From Bilamarchaeum sp040758595 (GTDB taxonomy: Archaea; Micrarchaeota; Micrarchaeia; Anstonellales; Bilamarchaeaceae), in NCBI GenBank assembly GCA_040758595.1, contig JBFLVJ010000006.1:16125-80124 (forward strand): a DNA stretch of 64,000 bases, given 5' to 3'. Of this stretch, positions 1-8,317 are shown piece after piece. The first letter of the stretch is position 1. Each line of letters opens with the position of its first letter. The position numbers and the translations under genes are program-made. The notes below the pieces were generated by a model, which saw only the letters and a program-made list of their open reading frames with translations, ran no database searches and had not been told where the DNA came from.

Positions 1-531
1 GAATGTCGCGTCCACGGTCGCTATGGATTCCTTGTTCGGCCCGGTGATGAACGCTGCACCTCCGGAAGCCGCGGAATACTCAAGAGCATCGCCTGGCCTT
101 CCCTGGGCGGTGTCCGCCCCTATCGCCATGCCGTACTCTATCATCCTGGCGTCCACCATGGCGAGCGCAATCTGCAGTCCTGCGGTCCCTGCCTTGCAGG
201 CGAACTCCAGGTCGGCAGAGGTCAGATTAGGGGTCGCCCCGATAGCCTCGGCGACGATGGTCCCGGTCGGTTTAACGGCATATGGGTGGGATTCACTGCC
301 CACATAGAGCGCCCCGAGCTTCTTGGGATCCAACTCGGCCCGTAAGAGCGCGTTGCGCGCGGCCTCGACCGCGATGGTCGCGGTGTCCTCATCCACTCCG
401 CCGACGGCCTTCTCGAGGATGCCGAGGCCGTTCTCTATCCTGTCGGCCTCCTCTCCCCAGACCCTCGCGATCTCCGCGGTCTTTATGCGATAGACCGGGA
501 CATAAGCTCCATAACCCGTGATTCCAGCCAT
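1..531 (-). CDS. hydroxymethylglutaryl-CoA synthase, archaeal type (C-terminus outside window)
   Basis: The frame is open from an ATG at 531 to the window edge, giving the first 177 residues. It begins MAGITGYGAYVPVYRI and holds the thiolase-fold nucleophile context EFACKAGTAG with Cys112. This matches the archaeal HMG-CoA synthase family, which condenses acetyl-CoA with acetoacetyl-CoA in the mevalonate route to isoprenoid lipids. In many archaea it is encoded with an acetoacetyl-CoA thiolase and a small DUF35 protein; these would lie beyond the left edge. A TATA-like CTTTAAAAC (minus strand, about 566-574) gives it its own promoter. Truncation is only by the window. The family call is strong; the reaction is inferred from the family. 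Confidence 0.9.
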   Translation of the reverse strand, partial: MAGITGYGAYVPVYRIKTAEIARVWGEEADRIENGLGILEKAVGGVDEDTATIAVEAARNALLRAELDPKKLGALYVGSESHPYAVKPTGTIVAEAIGATPNLTSADLEFACKAGTAGLQIALAMVDARMIEYGMAIGADTAQGRPGDALEYSAASGGAAFITGPNKESIATVDATF

Positions 532-578
532 AAGACTACCTCTAGACTAGATGCTTTGCCGAGTTTTCGTTTTAAAGC

Positions 579-1313
579 CTACTTTTTCCGCTTTTTGGCG
601 GGTTTCCTGGGCTTCGGGCGCGAGCCCATGAAAGACCAGGCCAGCGCGGCCAATACCGCGACACCCCCGACCAATACGATGTAGCCGAAGTTCAGCTCGC
701 TGCTCTTGACGACAAGAGGCTCGGAGTCCTCGAGGACGGCAACAAGGTCGAACGTGGCCAGATTCCCCTCCACGACCGCTTCCACAGAGCCGGCGCGCGC
801 CTCAGAAACGGCTGAAGGCAGTTCCACAGTGTAGGTGATGGTCACTCCCAGCTCCTTCAGAAGCTCTGCGCCCCGGGCGTTCTCCTCCTTCTGGCTCAGA
901 TAGAGGGGCCCTCCTGCGCCAGAGACCATGCCGGTGGCGTTGGCATTGTCGAAGAGCCTGTCCATCAGCCTCGCGAACCTGTCGGTCGGTATGCTGTCCA
1001 CGGTGAGCGTGTGCGTCACGAAAGGCAGACCGTACTCGCTCTCATAGGTGTAATAGCCGCCCGACTGGAACTGGTCGGTGAGCGTCACGACCTTGTTCTC
1101 CGCATCCACGCTGCAGTGGAGTTCGGAGGACTGCTCGCAGATATCGGCCATCCTATCGAAGGCGCCCGGATTCATCTGCACAGAGAGCAGCCCGAGATCC
1201 GCGCTCTTCTCTATAGAAGTGTTCCCGTCGCGTTCGACCACTTGCACATATCTCTGGTCGAGCGTCGCGGCAGAAAGCACGCACAGCATAAGCAAAGCGA
1301 GTATGGTTCTCAT
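579..1313 (-). CDS. exported protein with C-terminal membrane anchor, function unknown
   Basis: The 244-residue product starts with a signal peptide (MRTILALLMLCVLSAAT), continues as a mostly polar domain, and ends with one membrane segment (about residues 208-228, GYIVLVGGVAVLAALAWSF) followed by a basic tail rich in Lys and Arg. The topology predicted is an extracellular domain held by a single C-terminal anchor with a short cytoplasmic tail. I recognise no catalytic motif. A TTTATTTATT box (minus strand, about 1333-1343) lies about 25 bases before the ATG, consistent with a leaderless transcript. A role in cell-surface biology is inference only. Confidence 0.75.
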   Translation of the reverse strand: MRTILALLMLCVLSAATLDQRYVQVVERDGNTSIEKSADLGLLSVQMNPGAFDRMADICEQSSELHCSVDAENKVVTLTDQFQSGGYYTYESEYGLPFVTHTLTVDSIPTDRFARLMDRLFDNANATGMVSGAGGPLYLSQKEENARGAELLKELGVTITYTVELPSAVSEARAGSVEAVVEGNLATFDLVAVLEDSEPLVVKSSELNFGYIVLVGGVAVLAALAWSFMGSRPKPRKPAKKRKK

Positions 1314-1349
1314 GCGTTTTCCTGCGCATGCAATAAATAAAAAGAGCGG

Positions 1350-2258
1350 CTATCGCGGCTTCCGGCTCTTATATGCCTTGACCATCTCAGATATCCCTTT
1401 CTCCAGCGGCCTGGATGAGAATCCGAGTTCGGCCGCCGCCTTGGAGCAATCGAATACCCGGTCATAGGAGAGCACGGCGACGTGCTCCACTGTCATCTTG
1501 GGCTTCTTTCCTATGAGCAGGCACCACTTCTCCCCGAGCGCGGTCATCGCCATCGCGATGCCTCTGCTAACGCTCTTGGCCGGTGCCGGCACCCCGAGCT
1601 CCCGTGCGGCTATCGAAAGCACCTCTTCCTGGCCGAGGGGTTCGCCCGCGAGCACATACGTCCCATCGCCTTTGCCGATGGCAGCCCGCACCGCTCCGGC
1701 CACGTCATCCACATGGACGAACGGGATGTGGTTCTTCCCATCGCCGATCATCTTCATTTTCCCCAGTTCTATCATGGAGAGTATCCTGAAATAGTCCTCG
1801 AACCGCGGGCCGTAGAGCGTCCCGATGCGCAGTATCACGTGGTCCGGCCTGGAAGCAACCATCCTCTCGGCCTCGTATTTGGTCCGCGAATAAGCCGAAT
1901 CCGGCTTCGCTGCGGTATCCTCATCAGCGGGCGTCTCCTTCAATTCTTTCCCATAGACGGATATCGAGCTGGCGAAGACAATCCTGCATCTCTCAGGGGC
2001 GGCCTCCAGAATCCTTCTGGTCAGCTCCACATTGCCTTCCCGAAGCTTTCTTGCGTCCCAAGTATCGACCGATCCGGCCAGGTGGATTATCACGTCCGCA
2101 TCCTTGAGTATGCTCTTCAGCTGGCCTACGGAGAAATCGGTCACCACCCCTCTCTTGAGGCCGGAGGGCTTCCTGACCAGCGCCGTGGCATCTATGCGCT
2201 CAAGCACCGCGCGCCCGAGCCTTCCGGTAGCCCCTGTGATATATATCTTACTTGCCAT
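1350..2258 (-). CDS. NAD-dependent epimerase/dehydratase (extended SDR family)
   Basis: The 302-residue protein opens with the nucleotide-binding glycine motif TGATGRLG at residues 8-15 and has the SDR active-site pattern YSRTKYEAE (Tyr-x3-Lys) after the strand VFASSISVYG. These are the marks of extended short-chain dehydrogenases acting on nucleotide sugars or similar polyol substrates. The exact substrate cannot be read from the sequence. Its ATG overlaps the end of the ThyX-like gene by 11 bases, so the two are probably translated from one message. Alternatives in the same fold include NADH-ubiquinone-subunit-like or steroid-dehydrogenase-like proteins. Confidence 0.85.
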   Translation of the reverse strand: MASKIYITGATGRLGRAVLERIDATALVRKPSGLKRGVVTDFSVGQLKSILKDADVIIHLAGSVDTWDARKLREGNVELTRRILEAAPERCRIVFASSISVYGKELKETPADEDTAAKPDSAYSRTKYEAERMVASRPDHVILRIGTLYGPRFEDYFRILSMIELGKMKMIGDGKNHIPFVHVDDVAGAVRAAIGKGDGTYVLAGEPLGQEEVLSIAARELGVPAPAKSVSRGIAMAMTALGEKWCLLIGKKPKMTVEHVAVLSYDRVFDCSKAAAELGFSSRPLEKGISEMVKAYKSRKPR

Positions 2259-3858
2259 ACTTCTCAGATATCTCCGCGATTTTCTTATCTATCCTTTTTT
2301 CGGCTTCGAGCCGCTCGAGAGCGTACTCGTTCATGTCCATGAACTTCATCCCGGAAGCGATGGATGGATGGGCCTTCTCCATCTGCCTGGACATCTCCTG
2401 GGCGATGTGCCGGTAGTCAGGATGGCCCTGCATCGAGCTGCGAAGCTCCAGCATGTGGTAGGCCTCCCTGGCATTGAAGCTCATGTACCATCTTATGTTG
2501 TATGCCAGGGGAACCACGTACTGCGCCTCCTCGGGATGCTTCTTCCATATCTCTGAATAAGCGTTCTTGGCGGCGTCCATCACGTCCTTGAACTCGCTTT
2601 CATATCCGGCTTCCACCAGTTCTGAAGGCAGCTTGTAGCCATGGTGGGTGCTCAAGGGCTGCCTCTGCTGTGTGAGTATCCTGTGCCTGTGCATATCCCT
2701 ATAAGCGCCGAAGTTCGCGCAGATGTCGAACGTATAATGCGCATGCTCGAATGCCCGTCCGGGCTTGTGCCTGCGGTTCCCGCGCTCGTTGATGTACGCC
2801 TTCACCACATCGGCCTTCTCCTGCGCATCCATCTTGGCGACTATCTCCTTGACCTTCTCCATCGGCATCCGCATATGCGGATAGAGCGCAGCAGTCGCTA
2901 TCTTGTCCTCTGCGTCCTTGTCATAATCCACGAGCGTGATCGATTCCCCGCCATCAGGCGCGTCATGCGTATGCGCGAGCGCATGCACGTCCTTCCAGAC
3001 ACGGGCGAGATACTCCTGCATGGAAGCTCCATGCTTGTCGTTCGCCCTCCTGACAAACGAAGGTATCACTGAAGAAAGCTCCTTCTGCATCGAGCCGGCC
3101 AGCCCCTTCACCTCGGCGAGCCCGCTCCCGTACATCCTGGTGAGCAGGTATTCGAACGCCCGGCCGTCTCCGAAGAATCCCATGTTGGTGAGCGTGGATG
3201 CGGGCAGCAAGCCCCTGAGAATATCGCAGGTCTTGGCTCTTATCGTGGAATTATACGCCCGCTCGGATGTCTTCTCGTCCCTGGGCGTCCTCTCCATCAC
3301 ATATGCCGATACCTTGGGTATCAGGTCTGCATAGGTCTGGAAGCAGTGATCGCACGTCTTTTCATAGAGCCCGGCGAACCCGGAATCCATGAGCGTTTTC
3401 TCCCGCAGGTAGAGCCACTTCCCGTCCCGCTTGTTGTCGAAATAAACATAACGAGTCGATTTTTCGAGCGGCGATAACCCTATCCTCGCATCCTCGACGA
3501 TTTTCGTCGCCAGGATGGAGATATCCTCCATAGCGAGATGCGCCCCTGCCAGCTCGGCCACCGAGTCGTCGCCATAGCCGACCAGCACCCGGTCGTAGAA
3601 CTCCTCGGCCTTTTTCGTCTTCACGAAATCCGGCTTTTTCGCGGATTCTGCGTTGAGCATCTCCTTTAGCCCCAGCTCGGGCGATAGCATGAATTCGTCC
3701 AGTAGCACCCTGCGGAGGCTCTTCGCGCTCCTGCTGTACCTCGAGAAAAGCGCGCCCTTGACGACCTCCGGCAGGCCTATGAGCGCGAAAACCGGCCTGT
3801 CCAGGTTGCTGACGAACGGCTCCAGAAGCCGCCTCTCATCCTCGCTGAAATCCTCCAT
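2248..3858 (-). CDS. ThyX-like protein with two thymidylate-synthase-complementing domains
   Basis: The 536-residue protein is about twice the length of a normal ThyX (roughly 220-260). The N-terminal half has GYGDDSVAELAGAHLA and SPLEKSTRYVYF, close to the ThyX substrate-binding signature ending in S-x-R-Y. The C-terminal half has MHRHRILTQQRQPLSTHHGY near residue 390, resembling the FAD/dUMP motif RHR-x7-S, but the serine is displaced by two positions. ThyX enzymes methylate dUMP using FAD, NADPH and methylenetetrahydrofolate. Because the signature is split and altered, true thymidylate synthase activity is uncertain. I chose the ATG at 3858 over an upstream TTG at 3879. It overlaps the downstream epimerase. 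Confidence 0.8.
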   Translation of the reverse strand: MEDFSEDERRLLEPFVSNLDRPVFALIGLPEVVKGALFSRYSRSAKSLRRVLLDEFMLSPELGLKEMLNAESAKKPDFVKTKKAEEFYDRVLVGYGDDSVAELAGAHLAMEDISILATKIVEDARIGLSPLEKSTRYVYFDNKRDGKWLYLREKTLMDSGFAGLYEKTCDHCFQTYADLIPKVSAYVMERTPRDEKTSERAYNSTIRAKTCDILRGLLPASTLTNMGFFGDGRAFEYLLTRMYGSGLAEVKGLAGSMQKELSSVIPSFVRRANDKHGASMQEYLARVWKDVHALAHTHDAPDGGESITLVDYDKDAEDKIATAALYPHMRMPMEKVKEIVAKMDAQEKADVVKAYINERGNRRHKPGRAFEHAHYTFDICANFGAYRDMHRHRILTQQRQPLSTHHGYKLPSELVEAGYESEFKDVMDAAKNAYSEIWKKHPEEAQYVVPLAYNIRWYMSFNAREAYHMLELRSSMQGHPDYRHIAQEMSRQMEKAHPSIASGMKFMDMNEYALERLEAEKRIDKKIAEISEKYGK

Positions 3859-3976
3859 GGGTGTGTGTTTGTCTCCCAAGCTTTTTTATCTGTGCGCAAA
3901 GCGGTTTCCTGTTGGGCGTTCCGGGTTCTGCGATTCAACCTGATTTCGCCACTTCCGTCAGACATGCAGTGGTAGA

Positions 3977-4115
3977 AGCCGCGTCTTGTGCAGAGAGAAA
4001 ACGCGGCTCCATCGCGACCAGCTGGTCGCGGGGGCCCCGGGAACGATGCGTCGTCGTTCCCGAGGCAGGTGGCGAGATCAGTTTCCAAGACCCGAAACCC
4101 AGAACTCGAGACCCG
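3977..4115. repeat. composite palindromic repeat element (GTTTC-type units plus hairpins)
   Basis: The 326-base gap between the ThyX-like gene and the lipoprotein gene is filled with short perfect inverted repeats: AGCCGCGT (3977-3984) with ACGCGGCT (4001-4008); the gapless 18-base palindrome 4013-4030 (CGCGACCAG/CTGGTCGCG); and CGGGAACGA (4038-4046) with TCGTTCCCG (4054-4062). They are followed by GTTTCCAAGACCCGAAACCC and a related stretch to 4115. The GAACGA/TCGTTC hairpin core and the GTTTC-type units recur in the insertion inside the NcsA gene at about 32.3-32.5 kb, so the two are probably copies of one element family. Confidence 0.7.
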
Positions 4116-4184
4116 TCCCTGCTTTGCGACCGAGCCATCGCGCCTCTTTATAAATTGTTTCATTAAAAGTAAGGAAGTGGTTTA

Positions 4185-4751
4185 ATGAGGGGGCTATTCC
4201 ATTCGAAGACACGTCGGACCGCTGGGATGCTGATGGCCGCGGTATCATCGCTTCTCATAACTGCCTGCGCAACTCAGCGGGCGAGCGTCCCGCCGCTCGC
4301 GAAGCCGCCGGTCCTCAAGAGGGTCCTGGCCGCGCGAACCCTCAAGGAGGCGATGCCCGTCCTATCCTCGGTCTGGGAAGGTGGCGACTGCAGATACAAA
4401 GACAATTCGGTATCATACCATTCATTTGCTTCAGGACAGACGAAGACGCTAAAGCTCGATGTGAAGGTGAAAGGGACCCACCAGATGCTCTGCTCTGATT
4501 CTTTCACCGTTCTCCTTGGGGATGGAGCGGCATACGTGGCGATAGGCGCCGCTCCGATCATGGACGGCAAGGAATGGTTCGGCAGGCTCGGTAAACGCTT
4601 CACCTGGGCCAATTCATATGAGATAGATTACCCTGAAGGTGTGAGCGGGCGCGTGGCATCCATCAGCGGCAATCGGCTTCGCGTGATGGGCGGGAGCAAG
4701 AACTGGTCTATAGACCTGTCCGATCCCTTCAGAGGATGGGAGACTTATTAA
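4185..4751 (+). CDS. putative lipoprotein, function unknown
   Basis: The 188-residue product has a basic start, a hydrophobic stretch and a bacterial-style lipobox, SLLITAC, with the cysteine near residue 28, so it is likely a membrane-anchored exported lipoprotein. The mature part has no motif I know; it contains several aromatic and glycine residues and could be a small beta-rich domain. A TATA-like TTTATAAA at about 4147-4154 is well placed for a very short leader. It is followed after 30 bases by another unknown gene on the same strand, so the two may be co-transcribed. Confidence 0.7.
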   Translation: MRGLFHSKTRRTAGMLMAAVSSLLITACATQRASVPPLAKPPVLKRVLAARTLKEAMPVLSSVWEGGDCRYKDNSVSYHSFASGQTKTLKLDVKVKGTHQMLCSDSFTVLLGDGAAYVAIGAAPIMDGKEWFGRLGKRFTWANSYEIDYPEGVSGRVASISGNRLRVMGGSKNWSIDLSDPFRGWETY

Positions 4752-4781
4752 TCGGCCCTGCGTTAAGCTTTTGGTGAAGCT

Positions 4782-5417
4782 ATGGGCGAATTGAGACTCA
4801 AACCCGCTCCTGAAAGGAAAGAGACGCCACTCGATACCACGAAGCTTGTCCCGAGGAGGGTGAGATTCCCGAAACTATCCGAATCTCAGGTCCGCAAGAG
4901 GGCCGGCATGGCATTCGACAAGAGCTTGGCGGTCATGCTTAAAGACAATTTCTCCAAACCTCCCCCGGAGTTCGACAAGTTCAAGAGCATGGCCGAGCGG
5001 ATGGCCCGCGCGGGCAAAGAAGCGGATCTCGACGCTCTGATAAAGAGATTCCCCGCAGGTTCAACGATACGTGCCTATTACGAGGCGTCCGGGGATTCCA
5101 CCGAGTGGGTCTTGAAAGGGGGAAAAATAGCGTTCAATCTTAAGAAACTGCAAGAGAACGTCGAGACGTCCCTGGCGGACAAGAAGAAGAGCTTCCTCTC
5201 GCAGGCTATCGAGCTCTTCAAGCAGCAGACCGGGAACTTCGATTTCAACCTGGCTGGCTTGCCTTTGAGGAAATCCCCTGTGGATTCGTTCTGCAAGGCC
5301 CTCTATGCACAGACCGGCCAGTCCAAATCGCCGAACCAGCTTCCATTCACAGTGAGCTATGCATCCGCGAAGCAGATCATCAACTACAAGATCGATGTCG
5401 TAGTGGAAGGCCCGTGA
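4782..5417 (+). CDS. hypothetical protein
   Basis: The 211-residue protein is basic, without signal peptide or membrane segment, and probably largely helical in its middle part. A GGTGA Shine-Dalgarno-like sequence precedes the ATG at 4782. I recognise no family. It lies 30 bases downstream of the lipoprotein gene and converges with the geranylgeranyl reductase gene 23 bases further on. Coding potential is supported by the long uninterrupted frame with codon use like its neighbours. Confidence 0.6.
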   Translation: MGELRLKPAPERKETPLDTTKLVPRRVRFPKLSESQVRKRAGMAFDKSLAVMLKDNFSKPPPEFDKFKSMAERMARAGKEADLDALIKRFPAGSTIRAYYEASGDSTEWVLKGGKIAFNLKKLQENVETSLADKKKSFLSQAIELFKQQTGNFDFNLAGLPLRKSPVDSFCKALYAQTGQSKSPNQLPFTVSYASAKQIINYKIDVVVEGP

Positions 5418-5440
5418 GCGGCTCTAGGGTTTGGACGCGC

Positions 5441-6655
5441 TCACATCAGTCCCCTGAGGGCGCCGAGCATCTGCGGCCTGCCTCCAAGCACCTTGGCCAC
5501 CGAGGGGGCGAAGTTCCCCTTCATTATCTCGGCTATATCGTCCGAGTTCAAGGCGTTGAAGCAGTGGTTCAGATCATCATCGCTTATCTTCTCCATCACT
5601 TTCCTCAGCATGAGCCTCTTCTCCATCTTCTTGCCTGCGGTGGATCTCCAGGGTTTCTCGTAGTGCTCGAAGAGCAGTTTGGCTGAGAAGTCCCTCTTCT
5701 TGAAGGCCTCCAAGGCCGCGTTGCCCGCCAGCACCCCGCATTCCATGGCAACCGCGATGCCGCCGCCGTGGATGGGATCTACCTGCTTCGCGCCGGTGCC
5801 GATGACCATGCAGTGGTCCTTGACGAAGCTGTTGATGGGCGCTCCGACAGAAATAACTCCGCCGAAATCGATGAGCGTGCTCGAGTCCTTGAGCTGCTCG
5901 TTGTTCGCTATGAAACCGTCCAGAAGCCCCTTGGGCTCTGCGCCGTCCACTCCATCGCACTTGTTGCCGTTGACCACGTTGCCGCCGATACCTATGCCCA
6001 CGTTCGCCTTCCGGTCAGATTTCGGGAATATCCAGACATAGCCTCGCGGGGCAATCGCGTTGCCGAAATAGAGCTCGATGAGGTTCTCATGGTCGTAGGG
6101 TTTCATCTCGTACTGGTAGCAGGTGTCGACATCATAGAGCGAGTGGACCGTCTTGAAGCCCATCTCGCGGGCCATGAACGCTTCCATGCCTTCTGCGGAT
6201 ACGACCAGCGGAGCGGTGACCTCATGCACATCCCGTCCCCCGTGCGACAGTTTCACACCGGCGGGTTTCCCGTTCTCGGTCACCAGGCCGACGGCCCGGG
6301 TATACGTATGCACCTTCGCGCCCTTGTCGACCGCCAGCTCTGCCAGCCATTTGTCGAAGAATTTCCTTTCGAGGACCCATCCCCTGGTCTTCTCGTTCTT
6401 CCAGACGATTTCCTTGCCGTTGGGGCCGACGACTTTCGAGCCTTCTATCTCGACAGAGATGCATCTCTTGGGCAGCTCGAGCCCTTCCTTGACCACTTCG
6501 GTCCGGCCGAGGCCCTCGCCGCAGCGCACAGGCACCCCTATCTCCTTCCGTTTGTCGACGACGAGCACATCGAGCCCGCCGGCGGCCGCGGTCCTCGCGA
6601 ACGTGGAGCCCGAGGGCCCTCCTCCGATTACTATGACATCATGATCAAACTTCAT
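5441..6655 (-). CDS. geranylgeranyl reductase family flavoprotein
   Basis: The 404-residue protein begins MKFDHDVIVIGGGPSGSTFA, a Rossmann FAD-binding motif (GxGxxG/A), followed by an acidic strand end (VVDKRKEIG) and VRCGEGLGRTE, typical of archaeal digeranylgeranylglycerophospholipid reductases. These enzymes saturate the isoprenoid chains of archaeal membrane lipids, taking electrons from ferredoxin-like donors. The ATG at 6655 is chosen because upstream in-frame codons run into repeat DNA and the ferredoxin gene. A 2x[4Fe-4S] ferredoxin lies 35 bases upstream on the same strand and is a plausible electron donor. C-terminal motif GGGIAVAMECGVLAGN fits the family. Confidence 0.92.
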   Translation of the reverse strand: MKFDHDVIVIGGGPSGSTFARTAAAGGLDVLVVDKRKEIGVPVRCGEGLGRTEVVKEGLELPKRCISVEIEGSKVVGPNGKEIVWKNEKTRGWVLERKFFDKWLAELAVDKGAKVHTYTRAVGLVTENGKPAGVKLSHGGRDVHEVTAPLVVSAEGMEAFMAREMGFKTVHSLYDVDTCYQYEMKPYDHENLIELYFGNAIAPRGYVWIFPKSDRKANVGIGIGGNVVNGNKCDGVDGAEPKGLLDGFIANNEQLKDSSTLIDFGGVISVGAPINSFVKDHCMVIGTGAKQVDPIHGGGIAVAMECGVLAGNAALEAFKKRDFSAKLLFEHYEKPWRSTAGKKMEKRLMLRKVMEKISDDDLNHCFNALNSDDIAEIMKGNFAPSVAKVLGGRPQMLGALRGLM

Positions 6656-6661
6656 ACATAC

Positions 6662-6692
6662 ACCAGTGGTTTCCAGTCTCGGGTTCCCCGTC
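6662..6692. repeat. dispersed GGTTTCC/CGGGTTCC repeat copy
   Basis: The short spacer between the ferredoxin and reductase genes carries GTGGTTTCCAGTCTCGGGTT followed by CCCCGTCACG. It belongs to the same degenerate repeat family seen at 10.8, 32.3, 32.9, 35.1 and 37.0 kb. The unit fills almost the entire 35-base gap, so it separates two genes that otherwise look like an operon. Confidence 0.55.
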
Positions 6693-6876
6693 ACGCTTTG
6701 ATGCCTTTCTTCAGGCAGATGACGGACGCCGGGCACACCTTCACGCAGAGCCCGCAGTCTATGCACTTCTCAGGGTAATGCTCTATCCTCGTTCCGACCG
6801 CCTCGAGCGCGTTCACCGGACAGACCGATGAGCAGCCGACGCAGAAGATGCAACCTTCATGCTTTATCGTTATCAT
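6691..6876 (-). CDS. 2x[4Fe-4S] ferredoxin
   Basis: The 61-residue protein contains two complete cluster motifs: CIFCVGCSSVCP (residues 9-20) and CIDCGLCVKVCP (38-49), each C-x2-C-x2-C-x3-C-P. It is a small soluble electron carrier. It sits four bases after the DJ-1/PfpI gene and 35 bases before the geranylgeranyl reductase gene on the same strand, which suggests that it supplies electrons for lipid saturation. Length and motif spacing are normal for bacterial-type dicluster ferredoxins. Confidence 0.93.
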   Translation of the reverse strand: MITIKHEGCIFCVGCSSVCPVNALEAVGTRIEHYPEKCIDCGLCVKVCPASVICLKKGIKA

Positions 6877-6880
6877 GCTA

Positions 6881-7399
6881 TCATCTCTTCTTGAGCAGCT
6901 CCACCAATCTCTTCCCGAACTCCTCTGCGCTTGCAGGGGAATCGGCGGTGATCACCTTGGTGTCTGCGACCACCGGCTCCTGCACGTACTGTGCGCCTGA
7001 ATCCCTGAGCAGCATGATCGCGCTCCGGTCCGGGAAAACGGTCGCCTTCTTGTCGGTCAGCGCGCCTGATTTGGCCAGCGCCATGGGGCCCAGGCATATG
7101 GCGGCCAGCTGCTTGTCCTTCTTCCTCGCCGCTATAAGCAGGTCCATCACGTCCTTGCTCTCAGCCAGCGATGGAGAGCCGGGCCCGCCGACGATGACTA
7201 TGCAGTCGAAGAAATCAGGGTTCGCCTCGCTGACGGCGAGGTCGGGCTGCACTTCGGTCCCTCTGGTCCCGACGGCCTTCATCCTGGTCAGGCTGGCCAC
7301 CTTGACATGGTGTCCTGCGCCCTCTATTATCCTCTTGGGGACCTGGAGCTCCTCCTCCTTGTATCCCTTCTGGGCGATGATCATAAGCACCTTAGCCAT
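6881..7399 (-). CDS. DJ-1/PfpI family protein
   Basis: The 172-residue protein starts MAKVLMIIAQKGYKEEEL and has the glutamine-amidotransferase-like nucleophile elbow AAICLGPMALA, with the cysteine near residue 104. In PfpI-type peptidases and DJ-1 glyoxalases the residue after the cysteine is usually histidine; here it is leucine, so classical protease activity is doubtful. Family members act as proteases, deglycases or chaperones. It heads the ferredoxin-reductase cluster and is divergent from the PRPP synthetase gene, 60 bases away. Confidence 0.85.
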   Translation of the reverse strand: MAKVLMIIAQKGYKEEELQVPKRIIEGAGHHVKVASLTRMKAVGTRGTEVQPDLAVSEANPDFFDCIVIVGGPGSPSLAESKDVMDLLIAARKKDKQLAAICLGPMALAKSGALTDKKATVFPDRSAIMLLRDSGAQYVQEPVVADTKVITADSPASAEEFGKRLVELLKKR

Positions 7400-7459
7400 A
7401 GTACCTCCCTGAAAGCTTTCTCAGAAGAGCTTTTAATCCGTTCGCGGCCTTACTCTACC

Positions 7460-8317
7460 ATGCGCCTTGTCACACCGACATTCTCAGATTTATTGGAACC
7501 CAACGTGGAGGTCAAGCTCTTTGCGGACGGCGACAGCTATGTCAGGATAAACGACATGGAAGCCTGCCAGGGAGAGGATGTCACCCTCTTCCACCGGCTC
7601 TACCCGAAACAGAACACCTCCATATTCAACACCGCCCAGCTGCTCCATACATTGAAGAGGGTCGGGGCCCGCGTGACCGTCGTGGCACCCTACTTGCCCT
7701 ATGCGAGGCAGGACAAGACCTTCCTGATGGGCGAGGCGCTATCAGCCCAGGTGCTATGCAAGCTCCTGGCCGACTTCGGGACCGTCAAAGCGCTGACCCT
7801 GGACTGCCACTTCCTCAAGAAGGAGGGCGAGATTGAATACGCCGGCCTCAAGATCATCAACCTTAGCGCAGGGAAACTGCTGGTCGAGCATGCGAGGAAG
7901 AAATTGGGCCTGGAGAACCTCGAAGTCATATCGCCCGACCAGGGGGCGAGCTACCTCGTCTCGGAATACGGCGGTAAATCGATGAGCAAGGAGCGCGGGG
8001 ATTATGACAACACCGTCGAGGCTTCCCGTTCGGTCAAGAAGATGGAGCGAGGGTTCGATGTCAAGGGCAAGAACATACTCATACTGGACGACATGATATC
8101 GACCGGCGGGACCATGCTCAAAGCCGTCGAGAACGTGAAGAAGGGCGGTGCAAAGAAAGTGCTCTGCGCTGCCACCCACGGGTTCTTCATGAATGACTCG
8201 CTATCGAAGCTGAAGAAGGCATGCGACGGGGTATTCACCACCAACTCCATACCCAATGAGGTGGCTGAAGTGGACATCCTGCCCCTGCTCGAATCGGCTC
8301 TGGAGAACAAGGATTAG
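7460..8317 (+). CDS. prs: ribose-phosphate pyrophosphokinase
   Basis: The 285-residue enzyme makes PRPP from ribose 5-phosphate and ATP for nucleotide and histidine synthesis. The PRPP-binding motif ILDDMISTGGTM (near residue 210) and the substrate motif APYLPYARQDK (near 77) are intact. Archaeal Prs proteins are shorter than bacterial ones (about 315), which fits. I chose ATG 7460 (MRLVTPTFSD), as the upstream extension overlaps the opposite gene. The stop codon overlaps the stop region of the phosphohexomutase gene by four bases in convergent orientation. Confidence 0.95.
   Translation: MRLVTPTFSDLLEPNVEVKLFADGDSYVRINDMEACQGEDVTLFHRLYPKQNTSIFNTAQLLHTLKRVGARVTVVAPYLPYARQDKTFLMGEALSAQVLCKLLADFGTVKALTLDCHFLKKEGEIEYAGLKIINLSAGKLLVEHARKKLGLENLEVISPDQGASYLVSEYGGKSMSKERGDYDNTVEASRSVKKMERGFDVKGKNILILDDMISTGGTMLKAVENVKKGGAKKVLCAATHGFFMNDSLSKLKKACDGVFTTNSIPNEVAEVDILPLLESALENKD

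Noticed and set aside
5441..6766. Upstream start (6766) for the geranylgeranyl reductase
   Set aside because: The extension would overlap the ferredoxin gene out of frame and run through the repeat copy; the FAD motif begins right after ATG 6655.
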